Below, piece after piece: positions 33,479 through 42,011 of a DNA stretch of 64,000 bases. Every line of letters begins with the position of its first letter. Position 1 is the first letter of the stretch. Both the position numbers and the translations under genes were made by a program. The notes beneath the pieces were generated by a model. The model searched no databases and was not told where the DNA came from. It saw only the letters and a list, made by a program, of their open reading frames with translations. The stretch is from Pseudonocardia autotrophica (GTDB lineage: Bacteria; Actinomycetota; Actinomycetes; Mycobacteriales; Pseudonocardiaceae): the NCBI RefSeq assembly GCF_000717175.1, contig NZ_JNYD01000026.1, positions 41,561 to 105,560 of the forward strand, read 5' to 3'.

Positions 33479-34635
33479 GCCGTCCCTCCCCGGACGTCGG
33501 CGGACGGGACGGGCCCGACCAGCGACCGGTCGATCTCCTTGATTGACGTGGCGCCGACCAGCGACATCGCCCGGATGATCTCGTTGTGCAGCAGCTCGAG
33601 GACCCGGTCGACGCCGGCCTCGCCACCCGCCGCCAGGGCGAACATGTAGGGCCGCCCGACGAGCACGGCGCGGGCGCCGAGCGCGAGCGCGCGGACCACG
33701 TCCGTCCCCCGCCGGACCCCGCTGTCGAGCAGGACCTCGAGCCGGCCGGCGGCCGCGTCGACGACCTCGGCGAGCACGTCGATCGTCGCCGGGGCACCGT
33801 CCAGGTTGCGGCCGCCGTGGTTGGACACCACCACGCCGTCGACGCCGAGATCGGCCATCTCGCGGACCTCGTCGCCGCGCAGCACCCCCTTGACCACCAG
33901 GGCGCCCGACCAGCGCTCCCGCAGCCGGCGGATCTCCCCCGCGCTCACGGACCGGCTGTGCATGATCGCGTCCGTGAAGTTGTCGTAGGCCCGCTTGGCG
34001 GCGAAGAGGTCCAGGCCCGCGCCTCCGGTGCCGAACAGGAAGTCCCGCGACCAGCGCGGATGGGCCAACCCGGCCAGCGCGAGCCGCGGCGACGGGGCCA
34101 CCGGCAGCGTGACGCCGTTGCGCAGGTCCTTCTCCCGGTAGGGCTTGATCGGCGTGTCGATCGTGACGCACAACGTCCGGTAGCCGGCTGCCGCGACCCG
34201 GTCGACGAGCTCGTCGTTCTGCGCCTGGTCCGGCTTGAGGTAGAGCTGGTACCACAGTGGACCGCCCGCCGAGCGGATCACGACCTCCGGCCGCTCCCCC
34301 GAACCACCCGGGACGGCGTAGATCGTGCCGGCCCGCCCCGCGGCGCGCGCCACGGCCGGCTCGGCGTCGCTGTGGCACATGCGCGCGAAGCTGCACGGCG
34401 CGAGCAGCAACGGCATGGACACCGGATCGCCCAGCACCGTCGTGGTCGTGTCGACGTGCGCCACGTCGACCAGCGCCCGCGGCCGCAGCGGGATGCGCTC
34501 GAAGGACTCGGTGTTCCACCGCAGGGTGTGCTCGTCCCCCGCACCGCCGTCGACGACGTCGAACACGGCCTTCGGCATCCGCCTGCGGGCGGCGCGGCGC
34601 AGGTCCGCCACGCTGTGGGCCCGGGTCATCCTCAT
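33475..34635 (-). CDS. FMN-dependent alpha-hydroxyacid oxidase/dehydrogenase
   Basis: 386 residues of the glycolate-oxidase/lactate-dehydrogenase (LldD-like) family. The active-site His and Arg are readable as H273 and R276 in VVVSNHGGRNLDGAPATIDV; FMN-binding segments include LYLKPDQAQ, TLCVTIDTP and VLLDSGVRRGTDVVRALALG. The N-terminal active-site Tyr position (DYYAGGA in the family) reads DVVDGGAGDE here, a notable difference that may change substrate handling. ATG 34635 is chosen; an in-frame ATG two codons later is equally possible. It oxidises a 2-hydroxyacid to a 2-oxoacid, perhaps feeding the HpcH-type aldolase of this locus. Confidence 0.85.
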   Translation of the reverse strand: MRMTRAHSVADLRRAARRRMPKAVFDVVDGGAGDEHTLRWNTESFERIPLRPRALVDVAHVDTTTTVLGDPVSMPLLLAPCSFARMCHSDAEPAVARAAGRAGTIYAVPGGSGERPEVVIRSAGGPLWYQLYLKPDQAQNDELVDRVAAAGYRTLCVTIDTPIKPYREKDLRNGVTLPVAPSPRLALAGLAHPRWSRDFLFGTGGAGLDLFAAKRAYDNFTDAIMHSRSVSAGEIRRLRERWSGALVVKGVLRGDEVREMADLGVDGVVVSNHGGRNLDGAPATIDVLAEVVDAAAGRLEVLLDSGVRRGTDVVRALALGARAVLVGRPYMFALAAGGEAGVDRVLELLHNEIIRAMSLVGATSIKEIDRSLVGPVPSADVRGGTA

Positions 34636-34767
34636 CCGCGACGGTCCCCCTTCCGGGCGGGCGACGGTGCCCGCTCCGCAACCGTGCCCCGCACGGGTGT
34701 CGATCGACTACGGCGGTCGTGCCGAAGTGCGGTCCGCCGCGGTTGTGCGACCCGACAAAATCCCGGC

Positions 34768-35988
34768 CTACGACGCCACGGACGCGCCGCCGCGCGACCC
34801 GTGCAGCCGGTCCCAGGCCAGGGCCCACCACACCTGGGCCAGGTCGTCGTAGTCGCGCAGCGAGCAGCCGGTGATCGACTCGAAGCGCGTGAGCCGGTAC
34901 CGGACGGTGTTGGTGTGCAGGAAGAGCTGCTGCCGGGTCGCCTCGAGCCGGCTGCCGTTGCGCAGGTAGCGCTCGACGGTCTCCAGGATCGCCGCGCCCG
35001 AGGCGCCGAACCGCTCGAAGGGCTTCACGAAGCGGTCGTGCATGAGCTCGCCCAGGTCGTGGTCCGCGACGACGGCGGGGTGCAGGCCGAGGTCCGCCAC
35101 GCTCACCACCTCGGTGCGGCCCAGCGCCAGCGCCGTCTCCAGGGCGCGCGTGGCCAGCCGGAACACCGCGGGCAGCTCGTGCAGCGGGACGGGCGGCGAC
35201 ACCCCGACGGCGGTCGGCGGCGGCTCGGCCGGGAGCACCGCGACGAACCCGCAGAGGTCGCCGTCGACCACCGTCATCATCCCGTTGCGGCGCTCCGCCG
35301 TGGCGGCCACGCGCAGGTAGCGCTCCATGAGCCGCAACGAGTCCGGGCCCGGTGCCGGGCGGGCCCGGAAGGCGCGGTACTCCCGGTCGCGGTCCAGGCC
35401 GTACGCCGCCGCCCCGCTCCCGATCTCCGACGCGGCCATCGAGCCGGAGATGATCCGGCGCACGAAGCCGTCCTGGTGCTCCTGCGCGCGGCGCTGCATC
35501 TCGAGCTCGGCCTCGCGGTGGCCCGCGGCGAGCGCGACCATGCTCCACGCCGACCAGGCCTGCTTGATCGCGAACAGCTCCAGCAGGAGGCTGTCGCGGT
35601 ACGGCGACGGCGGCGCGAGCTCGCGCACCAGGTCCACGAAGATCTTCTGGTGCTGCATCGAGGTCTGCAGCATCTCGGCCACGCCGACGCCCTGCCGGGC
35701 GCGCTCCTCCCCGACCTCCCGCAGCGGGCCGTCGTCGTCGGCCTCCCCCGGGTGCCGGCGGGCCCGCACGCCCTCGACCGACACCGAGAGGTTGCGCCGC
35801 CAGCTCTCCCGCAGCACGTCCCGCTCGACGTGCCGGTATGCGCTGTGCGTGAACACCCGCTCCAGCATCCGGTCGGCCATCGGGCCGTGCCCGTCGAGCA
35901 GCCCGGTCTCCTGCAGCCGCGCCATCAGGGCGTCCCACGCCTCGTCCCGGGTCCCTGCGTCTCGGGCCACGGCATCCCGACGGCTCAC
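34768..35988 (-). CDS. PucR/CdaR-type transcriptional regulator
   Basis: 406 residues. The C-terminal PucR helix-turn-helix is clear: FLHTNTVRYRLTRFESITG followed by DYDDLAQVWWALAWDRL (last ~50 residues). The middle (about 190-340) resembles a GGDEF-like/CdaR sensory region, with LPAVFRLATRALETALALGR and VVADHDLGELMHDRFVKPFE. Such activators respond to pathway substrates. GTG 35988 has GGAGG 7 nt upstream. It lies between the oxidase-amidohydrolase pair and the second amidohydrolase operon, both on the same strand, and is the likely regulator of the locus. Confidence 0.85.
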   Translation of the reverse strand: MSRRDAVARDAGTRDEAWDALMARLQETGLLDGHGPMADRMLERVFTHSAYRHVERDVLRESWRRNLSVSVEGVRARRHPGEADDDGPLREVGEERARQGVGVAEMLQTSMQHQKIFVDLVRELAPPSPYRDSLLLELFAIKQAWSAWSMVALAAGHREAELEMQRRAQEHQDGFVRRIISGSMAASEIGSGAAAYGLDRDREYRAFRARPAPGPDSLRLMERYLRVAATAERRNGMMTVVDGDLCGFVAVLPAEPPPTAVGVSPPVPLHELPAVFRLATRALETALALGRTEVVSVADLGLHPAVVADHDLGELMHDRFVKPFERFGASGAAILETVERYLRNGSRLEATRQQLFLHTNTVRYRLTRFESITGCSLRDYDDLAQVWWALAWDRLHGSRGGASVAS

Positions 35989-36097
35989 GGAAGCACCTCC
36001 TCGTGCCTCGCCCCCGTGCCCGTCGCCGGTCCCGCGGGGGCACCGTTCGATGATGCAACCGCTTGACTCGCGCGTCGACCTCCGTTCGGGGGCGGGA

Positions 36098-37189
36098 TCA
36101 GAGGCGGTACCAGTCGCGGGCGGTACCGGCCATCAGGCGCGGCCGCATCGACGGCGGCGCCGCGGCGAGGAGCTCGGCGATGTCGTCGTCGTAGCCGTGC
36201 GGGTAGTCGGTGGCGAACATCAGCATGTCGTCCGAGCCGAGCCACTCCAGCACGGTGGCGGTCTGCTCACGGGTGCCCAGGTCGGCCGGGGCGACGGAGA
36301 ACCGCATGTGCTCGCGGATGATCTCCAACGGCCGCCGGTCCAGCCACGGGACCTCGCGACGCAGCCCCTTCCACTCCTTGTCCATCCGCCAGCCCCACAC
36401 GGGCAGCCAGGTGAACCCGCCCTCGAGCACCGAGACCCGCAGCTCCGGGCACACCTGGAACACGCCCTCGGACACCAGGCTGGTGACCTGCGCGGTGAAG
36501 GACTGCCACTCCGCGGCGTACTCCTCGACGTAGTAGGAGGAGTACCCGCTCGACGACGGCGCGTCCGTCGTGATCCCCCCGAAGTGCAGCCCGGCCACCA
36601 GGCCGTGCTCGGCCATGGCCTGGAAGACGGGATGGAACTGCCGCTGGCCCCACAACGCCGCGTGCCGCACGGGCAGCAGCACCTGGACGAAGCCGGGATG
36701 GTCGCCGACCCGGTGGATCTCCTCGATCATCGCGGCGGGGTCGCGCGCCGGGATCACCAGCGTGCCGGCCAGCCGCGGGTCCCGGTCGAGCCACTCGGCG
36801 ACCAGCCAGTCGTTGACGGCCCGGGCCAGCGCCGCCGCCCAGTCCGGGTGCCGGAGCGAGTCGACCGCGTAGTAGCAGGTCAGGATCGCGTGCTCGACCC
36901 GCCACGGGTCGAGCACGTGCTGCTGGAGCAGCCCGAGCTCCGAGGCGGGCGACCGGTCGGCGGGTCGCCACTCGGGCCGGCACGAACGGTCCGACCCGGG
37001 TGGGTAGGCGAGGTTCACCCCGCCGACGGGGCCGTGCCAGCCGCGCTCGGTGCACCAGGCGATCCAGTGCCGGGACAGGTACGGGAAGAGCGCCTCGAGC
37101 GACGGGACGTTGGCGTGCACGTCGCAGTCGATCACCGGGCCGGGCCACACCGCGTCCCGGGTCGTGTTCTCCAGCAGCGCGGTCGTCAT
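36098..37189 (-). CDS. amidohydrolase family protein (ACMSD-like, PF04909), paralogue
   Basis: 363 residues. Metal-binding segments: VIDCDVHANVPSL (~19-31), VAGLHFGGITTDAP (mid His), GGFTWLPVWGWRMDKEWKGL and the C-terminal Asp in MFATDYPHGYDDD. It is similar over its length to the protein at 32324-33478, e.g. WRMD-x-n-REV and the region before the DYPH motif. It overlaps the Rieske gene by 4 nt and would share its mRNA and possibly its pathway: decarboxylation or hydrolysis of a ring-derived acid. Confidence 0.85.
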   Translation of the reverse strand: MTTALLENTTRDAVWPGPVIDCDVHANVPSLEALFPYLSRHWIAWCTERGWHGPVGGVNLAYPPGSDRSCRPEWRPADRSPASELGLLQQHVLDPWRVEHAILTCYYAVDSLRHPDWAAALARAVNDWLVAEWLDRDPRLAGTLVIPARDPAAMIEEIHRVGDHPGFVQVLLPVRHAALWGQRQFHPVFQAMAEHGLVAGLHFGGITTDAPSSSGYSSYYVEEYAAEWQSFTAQVTSLVSEGVFQVCPELRVSVLEGGFTWLPVWGWRMDKEWKGLRREVPWLDRRPLEIIREHMRFSVAPADLGTREQTATVLEWLGSDDMLMFATDYPHGYDDDIAELLAAAPPSMRPRLMAGTARDWYRL

Positions 37190-37671
37190 CGACCCTCCCC
37201 CGTCCCCGCCGCCTCCCGGGCCTTCCGGGCCTTCCGCAGGTCGACCACCACGTACTCGTCCTCCACGCCGACCTCGACGGTCTCGGCGGTGTACGGCCCG
37301 GGCACCCGGCCGGCGTGCGGCACGCCGTCGACCTGGTCGGCGCCGGTGACCTCGACGTCGTAGGTGCGCAGCCGGGTGCGCGGGTCGAACCAGGACTGTC
37401 CGGTGCGGACGTCGAACTCCCAGCCGTGCCACGGGCACATCAGCAGCGCGGTGTCCTCGTCGTAGTCGAACTCGCCGGGCCGGGGCGAGGTGAGCCCGGC
37501 GACGACGTTGCCCTTGCACATCTCCGCCCCCTTGTGCGGGCAGCGGTTGATCAGCCCGTAGAACGAGCCGCCGACGTTGAACACGCCGACCTGTCGCCCG
37601 CCCACCTCGACGAGCACGCGCCCGCCGTCGGGGATGTCGGCGGCCCGGCCGACGACGTACCGCCCGCTCAT
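37186..37671 (-). CDS. Rieske [2Fe-2S] domain protein
   Basis: 161 residues. Cluster ligands are C44-x-H46 in NRCPHKGAE and C79-x2-H82 in LMCPWHGWEFD. The spacing between the two pairs (33 residues) is larger than in small ferredoxins because of an insert (VVAGLTSPRPGEFDYDEDTA). A C-terminal tail after the Rieske fold (VPHAGRVPGPYTAETVEV) recurs in Rieske proteins of amidohydrolase-linked catabolic loci. No oxygenase alpha subunit is nearby, so it may be an electron carrier for an oxygenase encoded elsewhere. Starts and stops overlap both neighbours (ATGA). Confidence 0.87.
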   Translation of the reverse strand: MSGRYVVGRAADIPDGGRVLVEVGGRQVGVFNVGGSFYGLINRCPHKGAEMCKGNVVAGLTSPRPGEFDYDEDTALLMCPWHGWEFDVRTGQSWFDPRTRLRTYDVEVTGADQVDGVPHAGRVPGPYTAETVEVGVEDEYVVVDLRKARKAREAAGTGEGR

Positions 37672-38447
37672 GCCTGCGCGAGCGCCGGGCCGGCGACCGA
37701 GCGGCCGTGCTTCAGCGCGGCCGCGGCACCCGTGGCGACCAGGCGCTGCTCCATGGCGACCGACAGGAAGTCCATGCCCCAGCCGCGGCCGATCTCCGGG
37801 TCGCCCGGACCGAGCGCCAGCATCCCGGCGCGCTTGCCCGCCCGGTGCGCGGCGTCGACGATCGCGCGGTGCCGCTCGTCGACGAGCGGGTCCGTGTAGG
37901 ACATCGACGGGCGCCCGCCGCCGGAGATCGACAGGTCCGTCGGCCCGACGAACAGCACGTCCAGCCCCGGGACGGTGGCGATCTCGTCGAGGTTCGCCAG
38001 GGCCTCGAGGGTCTCGATCTGGGCGAACGTCACGATGTCGGCGTTCGCCTCCGTGAAGTACCGCGCGCCGTCGGCCGCCCGGTAGGGGCCGTAGGAGCGG
38101 GAGCCCTCCGGGGGGTACCGGCATGCGGCCACGAACCGCTCGGCCTGCTCGCGGGTGTTGACCATCGGGCACATCACGCCCCTGGCGCCGGCGTCGAGCA
38201 CCCGCCCGACCAGGATCGGGTCGTTGCCCGGGACCCGCACCACGGGCACCGTCGGGGTGGCCGCCAGCGCGATCACCGCGGTGACGACGTCCCGGTACTC
38301 CGCCATCGTGTGCTGCATGTCGATGATCACGGAGTCGTAGCCGAGCCGGCCGACCGCCTCCGCGGAGAGCACCGAGGAGCCGGAGACCCAGCAGTCCACG
38401 GCGGCTTCGCCCGCCGCCCATCGGTCGCGGATCGCGTTGGTCGGCAT
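37668..38447 (-). CDS. HpcH/HpaI-type aldolase/citrate lyase family protein
   Basis: 259 residues of the class II pyruvate-dependent aldolase family. Typical signatures are YDSVIIDMQHTMAEY (N-terminal barrel strand), GVMCPMVNTREQAERFVAAC, YPPEGSRSYGPYR and VLFVGPTDLSISGG, with metal-binding Glu/Asp in FAQIETLEALAN. The enzymes cleave 4-hydroxy-2-oxoacids to pyruvate and an aldehyde. It is first in the minus-strand operon aldolase-Rieske-amidohydrolase. Its promoter region holds the CTGAGCGAACGTTC motif shared with the luciferase-like monooxygenase gene. Confidence 0.87.
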   Translation of the reverse strand: MPTNAIRDRWAAGEAAVDCWVSGSSVLSAEAVGRLGYDSVIIDMQHTMAEYRDVVTAVIALAATPTVPVVRVPGNDPILVGRVLDAGARGVMCPMVNTREQAERFVAACRYPPEGSRSYGPYRAADGARYFTEANADIVTFAQIETLEALANLDEIATVPGLDVLFVGPTDLSISGGGRPSMSYTDPLVDERHRAIVDAAHRAGKRAGMLALGPGDPEIGRGWGMDFLSVAMEQRLVATGAAAALKHGRSVAGPALAQA

Positions 38448-38484
38448 GGGCTGGCCCTCCGGAGCGTCGACGTCGACAACTGTG

Positions 38485-38500
38485 CTGAACGTTCGCTCAG
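38485..38500. promoter_or_regulatory. shared operator in the aldolase/MFS divergent promoter
   Basis: CTGAACGTTCGCTCAG has CTGA/TCAG ends and the same core as the 29504 site; its reverse complement contains the identical 14-mer CTGAGCGAACGTTC (38487-38500). It lies about 40 nt before the aldolase start and 160 nt before the divergent MFS gene. Confidence 0.55.
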
Positions 38501-38656
38501 TCGGACCGCCGACGCATCGGCAGAACCTCCACAGTCGGGCCGGGGACGCTTGGCGGTTCCGACAGCGACAGTGCCGGACGAACCGCCCTAACTTCGTCGG
38601 ACGCAGTGTCCCAGCTCACAGCCTCGCACGACGTGCGGACCCGAGGAGATGACGCC

Positions 38657-40042
38657 GTGACCGTCGAAGAACCCGTGAGCGTCACCGGACGCGTGGGGGC
38701 GGACCGTCCGCCGGGCCCCCTCGAGGAGCGGCACGCGCGGTCGCGGTCCTTCCGCAACGTCAGCGACGGGGACGCGTCCGAGCGGCTCACGTCCACCCAC
38801 TGGCACATCGCGACCGCGCTCGGCCTGGGCTGGATGCTCGACGGGATCGTCATCGCGCTCTACGCGCTGATCGTCCCGTACCTGTTGGAGGACTTCGGCA
38901 TCAGCCTGAACTCGCTGACCCTCGCGGTGACGGTCACCGGCATCCTCGCCGCGTTCGCCGCCTACTTCTGGCCGTGGCTGGCCGACCGCATCGGCCGCCG
39001 CACCGCGTTCATCGTCAACGTGGCGCTGACGTGCGCGTTCCTGGTGCTCATCGTGGTGTCGCGGAACTGGTTGTTCTTCATCCTCTTCTACACGCTGATG
39101 CGGGTGACGATCGCCGGCGAGTGGGCCATCGGTTCGCTGCTCACGGTGGAGACCTGGCCCGCCCGGCACCGCGCCAAGATCCTGAGCGCGGCCCGGTCCC
39201 TCTACGGCTACGGCGTGGTCATCGCCGGTCTCACCGGCACCTACGTCATCGCGCCGCACGGCTGGCGGTGGGCGTTCCTGGTGCCGGCGGCGATCGGCCT
39301 GCTGGCGATCTACGTCCGGTTCCTCTGCCCGGAGTCGCCGGCGTGGGTGCGTAACCGCGACGCCGTGATGGCGCGGACCGAGGACGCACCCCCGGAGGAC
39401 CGGCCGACCTGGGCCGAGCGCGCCCGCAAGGCGTCGGTCGGCCAGCTGTTCGAGCCGGGTCAGCGCAAGCGGACCTACGTGGCTCTCTTCGTCGCCGCCA
39501 CGGCGACGATGTCCTGGTACACGCTGGGCTACTGGGCGCCCTTCTACCTCAAGGAGACCCACGGCTGGACCACCGCCGAGTACAGCAACTGGTACATCTG
39601 GTGGGGCGTCGCCGGTGCGTTCGGCTACTACCTCATGGGGTGGATCGCCGACCGCTGGAGCCGGTTCCGCGCGATGCTCACCGGCAACGTCATCTTCATC
39701 GTCACGCTGATCCCGTGGGCGCTGGCGACCGAGTCCTGGCAGCTGTGGGTGTTCGGGCTGGCGTCGAACTTCGGCCTCATCGGGGTGTGGGGCACGGTCC
39801 TCACCTACACCGCCGAGCTGTACCCGACCCGCATGCGCGGGGTCGGGATGGGTCTGACGTGGATGGTCGCGGGCTTCCTCGGCGTGCTGGTCCCCTACGG
39901 CGCCCTGTGGGTCCGCAACGTCACCGGCTCCTTCACCGCCGCGTTCATGCTCATCCCGGTGCTGCTCGTCATCCAGCTGATCGGTCTGCTCATCGCACGG
40001 ATGGACTACGCGGGCAAGCAGTTGGACTCGATCGCGACCTGA
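38657..40042 (+). CDS. MFS transporter
   Basis: 461 residues, 12 helices. Opening helix LGLGWMLDGIVIALYALIVP, loop 2-3 motif WLADRIGRRTAF, TM4-5 segment VTIAGEWAIGSLLTVETWPA, central loop of ~60 residues, and TAELYPTRMRGVGMGLTW in the second half place it in the metabolite/aromatic-acid symporter group. GTG 38657 is chosen because GAGGAG lies 8 nt upstream; an upstream in-frame start at 38606 is possible. It is divergent from the aldolase operon and probably imports that pathway's substrate. Confidence 0.85.
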   Translation: MTVEEPVSVTGRVGADRPPGPLEERHARSRSFRNVSDGDASERLTSTHWHIATALGLGWMLDGIVIALYALIVPYLLEDFGISLNSLTLAVTVTGILAAFAAYFWPWLADRIGRRTAFIVNVALTCAFLVLIVVSRNWLFFILFYTLMRVTIAGEWAIGSLLTVETWPARHRAKILSAARSLYGYGVVIAGLTGTYVIAPHGWRWAFLVPAAIGLLAIYVRFLCPESPAWVRNRDAVMARTEDAPPEDRPTWAERARKASVGQLFEPGQRKRTYVALFVAATATMSWYTLGYWAPFYLKETHGWTTAEYSNWYIWWGVAGAFGYYLMGWIADRWSRFRAMLTGNVIFIVTLIPWALATESWQLWVFGLASNFGLIGVWGTVLTYTAELYPTRMRGVGMGLTWMVAGFLGVLVPYGALWVRNVTGSFTAAFMLIPVLLVIQLIGLLIARMDYAGKQLDSIAT

Positions 40043-40456
40043 GCGCGCCGGCGGCCGCCGTCGAAAACCCGGGGGGCGAGGGACGGGGCGGGCTGGTCGG
40101 AGAGTGCGGGTACGGCGGACATGACTGTGCTCCGGGAGGACGCAGGATCGGGGACGACGGTGCGGCCGCGGCCGGCGGATCGCCGGCGGGCGGGCGCGGA
40201 GGTCGTCACCGACAGAGGGCGGCCTCGGTGCGGCAGAAGTCGACGTGCCGGCGCCGCGACCAGATCTCGCGGTCCCAGGTGCGCACGGCACGTACTCAAC
40301 CCGTCGCCCGAACCGATTGTCAAGAGCATGAACGCTCAGGTGTCGCCGCTGCCACATGTGCCTTGACCAGGGGAAACGTCCGGACGTTCGCACGCAGGAC
40401 CACATGCTGGACACACGCCCCACCACGTCGGAGCGAGACGAGATCGGACCCGGCCG
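40043..40456. other. 414-nt convergent intergenic region, no gene seen
   Basis: Lies between the MFS gene and the convergent SDR gene. I see no coding frame with a plausible start and composition. A minus-strand TTGACA near 40318-40323 resembles a -35 box but has no matching -10 element and no gene in front of it. No strong terminator hairpin was recognised. Confidence 0.4.
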
Positions 40457-41377
40457 CTACGAGGTCGCCACCGAGCCGGCGGCCTCCATGATCCGGGCCA
40501 GCGCCGCCGACGACGACGGGTAGGCGCGGCCGGGCGGGAGCTCCGCCAGGGCCGCCACGGCCTCGACGATCGCGGCGTCGCCGGCCGGGTCCTCGGGGTC
40601 GGGCAGGGCCACGGCGTCGGACTCGACGATCCGCACCCGCGCCACCAGCCCGCCGCCGATCTCGAACACCGAACCCGACTCGCCGCAGTCGGCCGAGCTC
40701 AGGTACGCGACGAGCCCGCTCACCCGCGCGGGGTCGAGACCCGCGAGCAGCTCCGGCGGCATCAGCGGCTCGGTCATCCTGGTGCGGGCCACGGGCGCGA
40801 TCACGTTCGTGCGGATCCCGTACCGCTCCCCCTCGAGGGCGAGCGTGGAGCCGAGCCCGAGCATCCCCGACTTGGCGGCGGCGTAGTTGGCCTGGCCGAA
40901 GTTGCCGTACAACCCGGACGCCGACGACGTGAGCACGATCCGTCCGCTGCCGGACTCCTTGAGCGCGGGCCAGGCCTGCAGGACGCAGTACATGCTCCCG
41001 GCGAGGTGCACCCGCAGGACGGTGTCGACGTCGTCGGCGGTCATCTTGGCGACCGAGCGGTCGCGCAGCACCCCGGCGTTCGCCACGAGCGCGTCGAGCC
41101 GGCCGAACTCGGCGAGTGCGGTCTCGACCGCCGTGCGCGCGCCCGCCTCGGTGCCCACGTCGGCGACGCAGGCGACCGCCCGCCCCCCGCTCGCCACGAG
41201 CTCGTCCACCACGGCCGCGGCCGCTCCGGGCTCGCCCGCGGCACCGTCGAGTGTGGAGCCGTCGTCGGCCACGACGACCGCCGCGCCGCGGGCCGCGAGG
41301 GCCCGGGCGTGCGCCCGCCCGAGACCCCGCGCACCACCGGTCACCAGGGCGACCCTGCCCTGCAGGTCGAAGGTCAT
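40457..41377 (-). CDS. SDR-family oxidoreductase, 3-hydroxyacyl-CoA dehydrogenase-like
   Basis: 306 residues. Cofactor motif TGGARGLGRAHARALAARGA (residues ~14-33), VVADDGSTLDG after strand 2, NAGVLRDRSVAKMT, catalytic Ser in LTSSASGLYGNFGQ and YAAAK. The long DDGS insertion and the NYAAAKSGMLGLGSTLALEG region are hallmarks of the dehydrogenase unit of peroxisomal multifunctional enzyme type 2, so a 3-hydroxyacyl-CoA substrate is likely. A further ~60 residues follow the SDR core. Monocistronic; its promoter faces the MarR-ClC unit. Confidence 0.85.
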   Translation of the reverse strand: MTFDLQGRVALVTGGARGLGRAHARALAARGAAVVVADDGSTLDGAAGEPGAAAAVVDELVASGGRAVACVADVGTEAGARTAVETALAEFGRLDALVANAGVLRDRSVAKMTADDVDTVLRVHLAGSMYCVLQAWPALKESGSGRIVLTSSASGLYGNFGQANYAAAKSGMLGLGSTLALEGERYGIRTNVIAPVARTRMTEPLMPPELLAGLDPARVSGLVAYLSSADCGESGSVFEIGGGLVARVRIVESDAVALPDPEDPAGDAAIVEAVAALAELPPGRAYPSSSAALARIMEAAGSVATS

Positions 41378-41471
41378 GTTCCCGGTCTACCGGCGTGGTC
41401 GCCGTTCGGACAACATCTCACCGCACTGTGGGTGCGGTGAGAGGGATCACACGCTGCAGCGACGTCGACGC

Positions 41472-42011
41472 CTACGCGCCGTCGCGGTCCGCGGGCGGCC
41501 CCGGCACGGAGCGCAGGGGGTTCTCGGTGGTCCACCCGAGGCTCCACGCGGCCTCCGCGGGCTCCCCCGCGGCGTCGGCGAAGGCGCTCAGCGCGGCGAC
41601 CAGGCCCCGACGCCGGCGGACGGGCATCTTCTCGAGCGTGTCCTGGATGGCCTGCCGGCGCTGCACCGTCACCTCGTCGACGAGCTGTGCGCCGGCCTTG
41701 GTCAGCTGCAGGAGCAGGTTGCGGCGGTCGGCCGGGTCGTCGCGGCGGTCGAGCAGCCCGGCGGCCACGAGCCGGTCGCACGCCCGGCTGGCGTTGGAGG
41801 GGTGCACCTCCAGGCTCGCGGCGATGGCGCCCAGGTTCAGCGGCCCGCGGCTGGCGATCATGACCATGATCCGCAGCTGCGGCAGGGTGACGCGGTCCTC
41901 GATCGCGGCGAACGAGCGGGCGGTGACCCCCACCAGCACCCGGGCCGTCCGCATCACGGCGTCGACCTGTTCGCGGGTGGGCGGATCGGGGACGGCGGCC
42001 GCGTCGGTCAT
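41472..42011 (-). CDS. MarR-family transcriptional regulator
   Basis: 179 residues. The winged helix is visible as LPQLRIMVMIASRGPLNLGA, IAASLEVHPSNASRACDRLV (recognition helix) and the wing LLDRRDDPADRRNLLLQLT. The ATG overlaps the ClC stop by 4 nt, so the regulator is translated together with the channel and probably controls this operon. The ligand cannot be deduced. Confidence 0.87.
   Translation of the reverse strand: MTDAAAVPDPPTREQVDAVMRTARVLVGVTARSFAAIEDRVTLPQLRIMVMIASRGPLNLGAIAASLEVHPSNASRACDRLVAAGLLDRRDDPADRRNLLLQLTKAGAQLVDEVTVQRRQAIQDTLEKMPVRRRRGLVAALSAFADAAGEPAEAAWSLGWTTENPLRSVPGPPADRDGA

Noticed and set aside
40318..40323. TTGACA promoter on the minus strand
   Set aside because: No -10 element at 16-18 nt and no gene in that direction; one hexamer is not enough.
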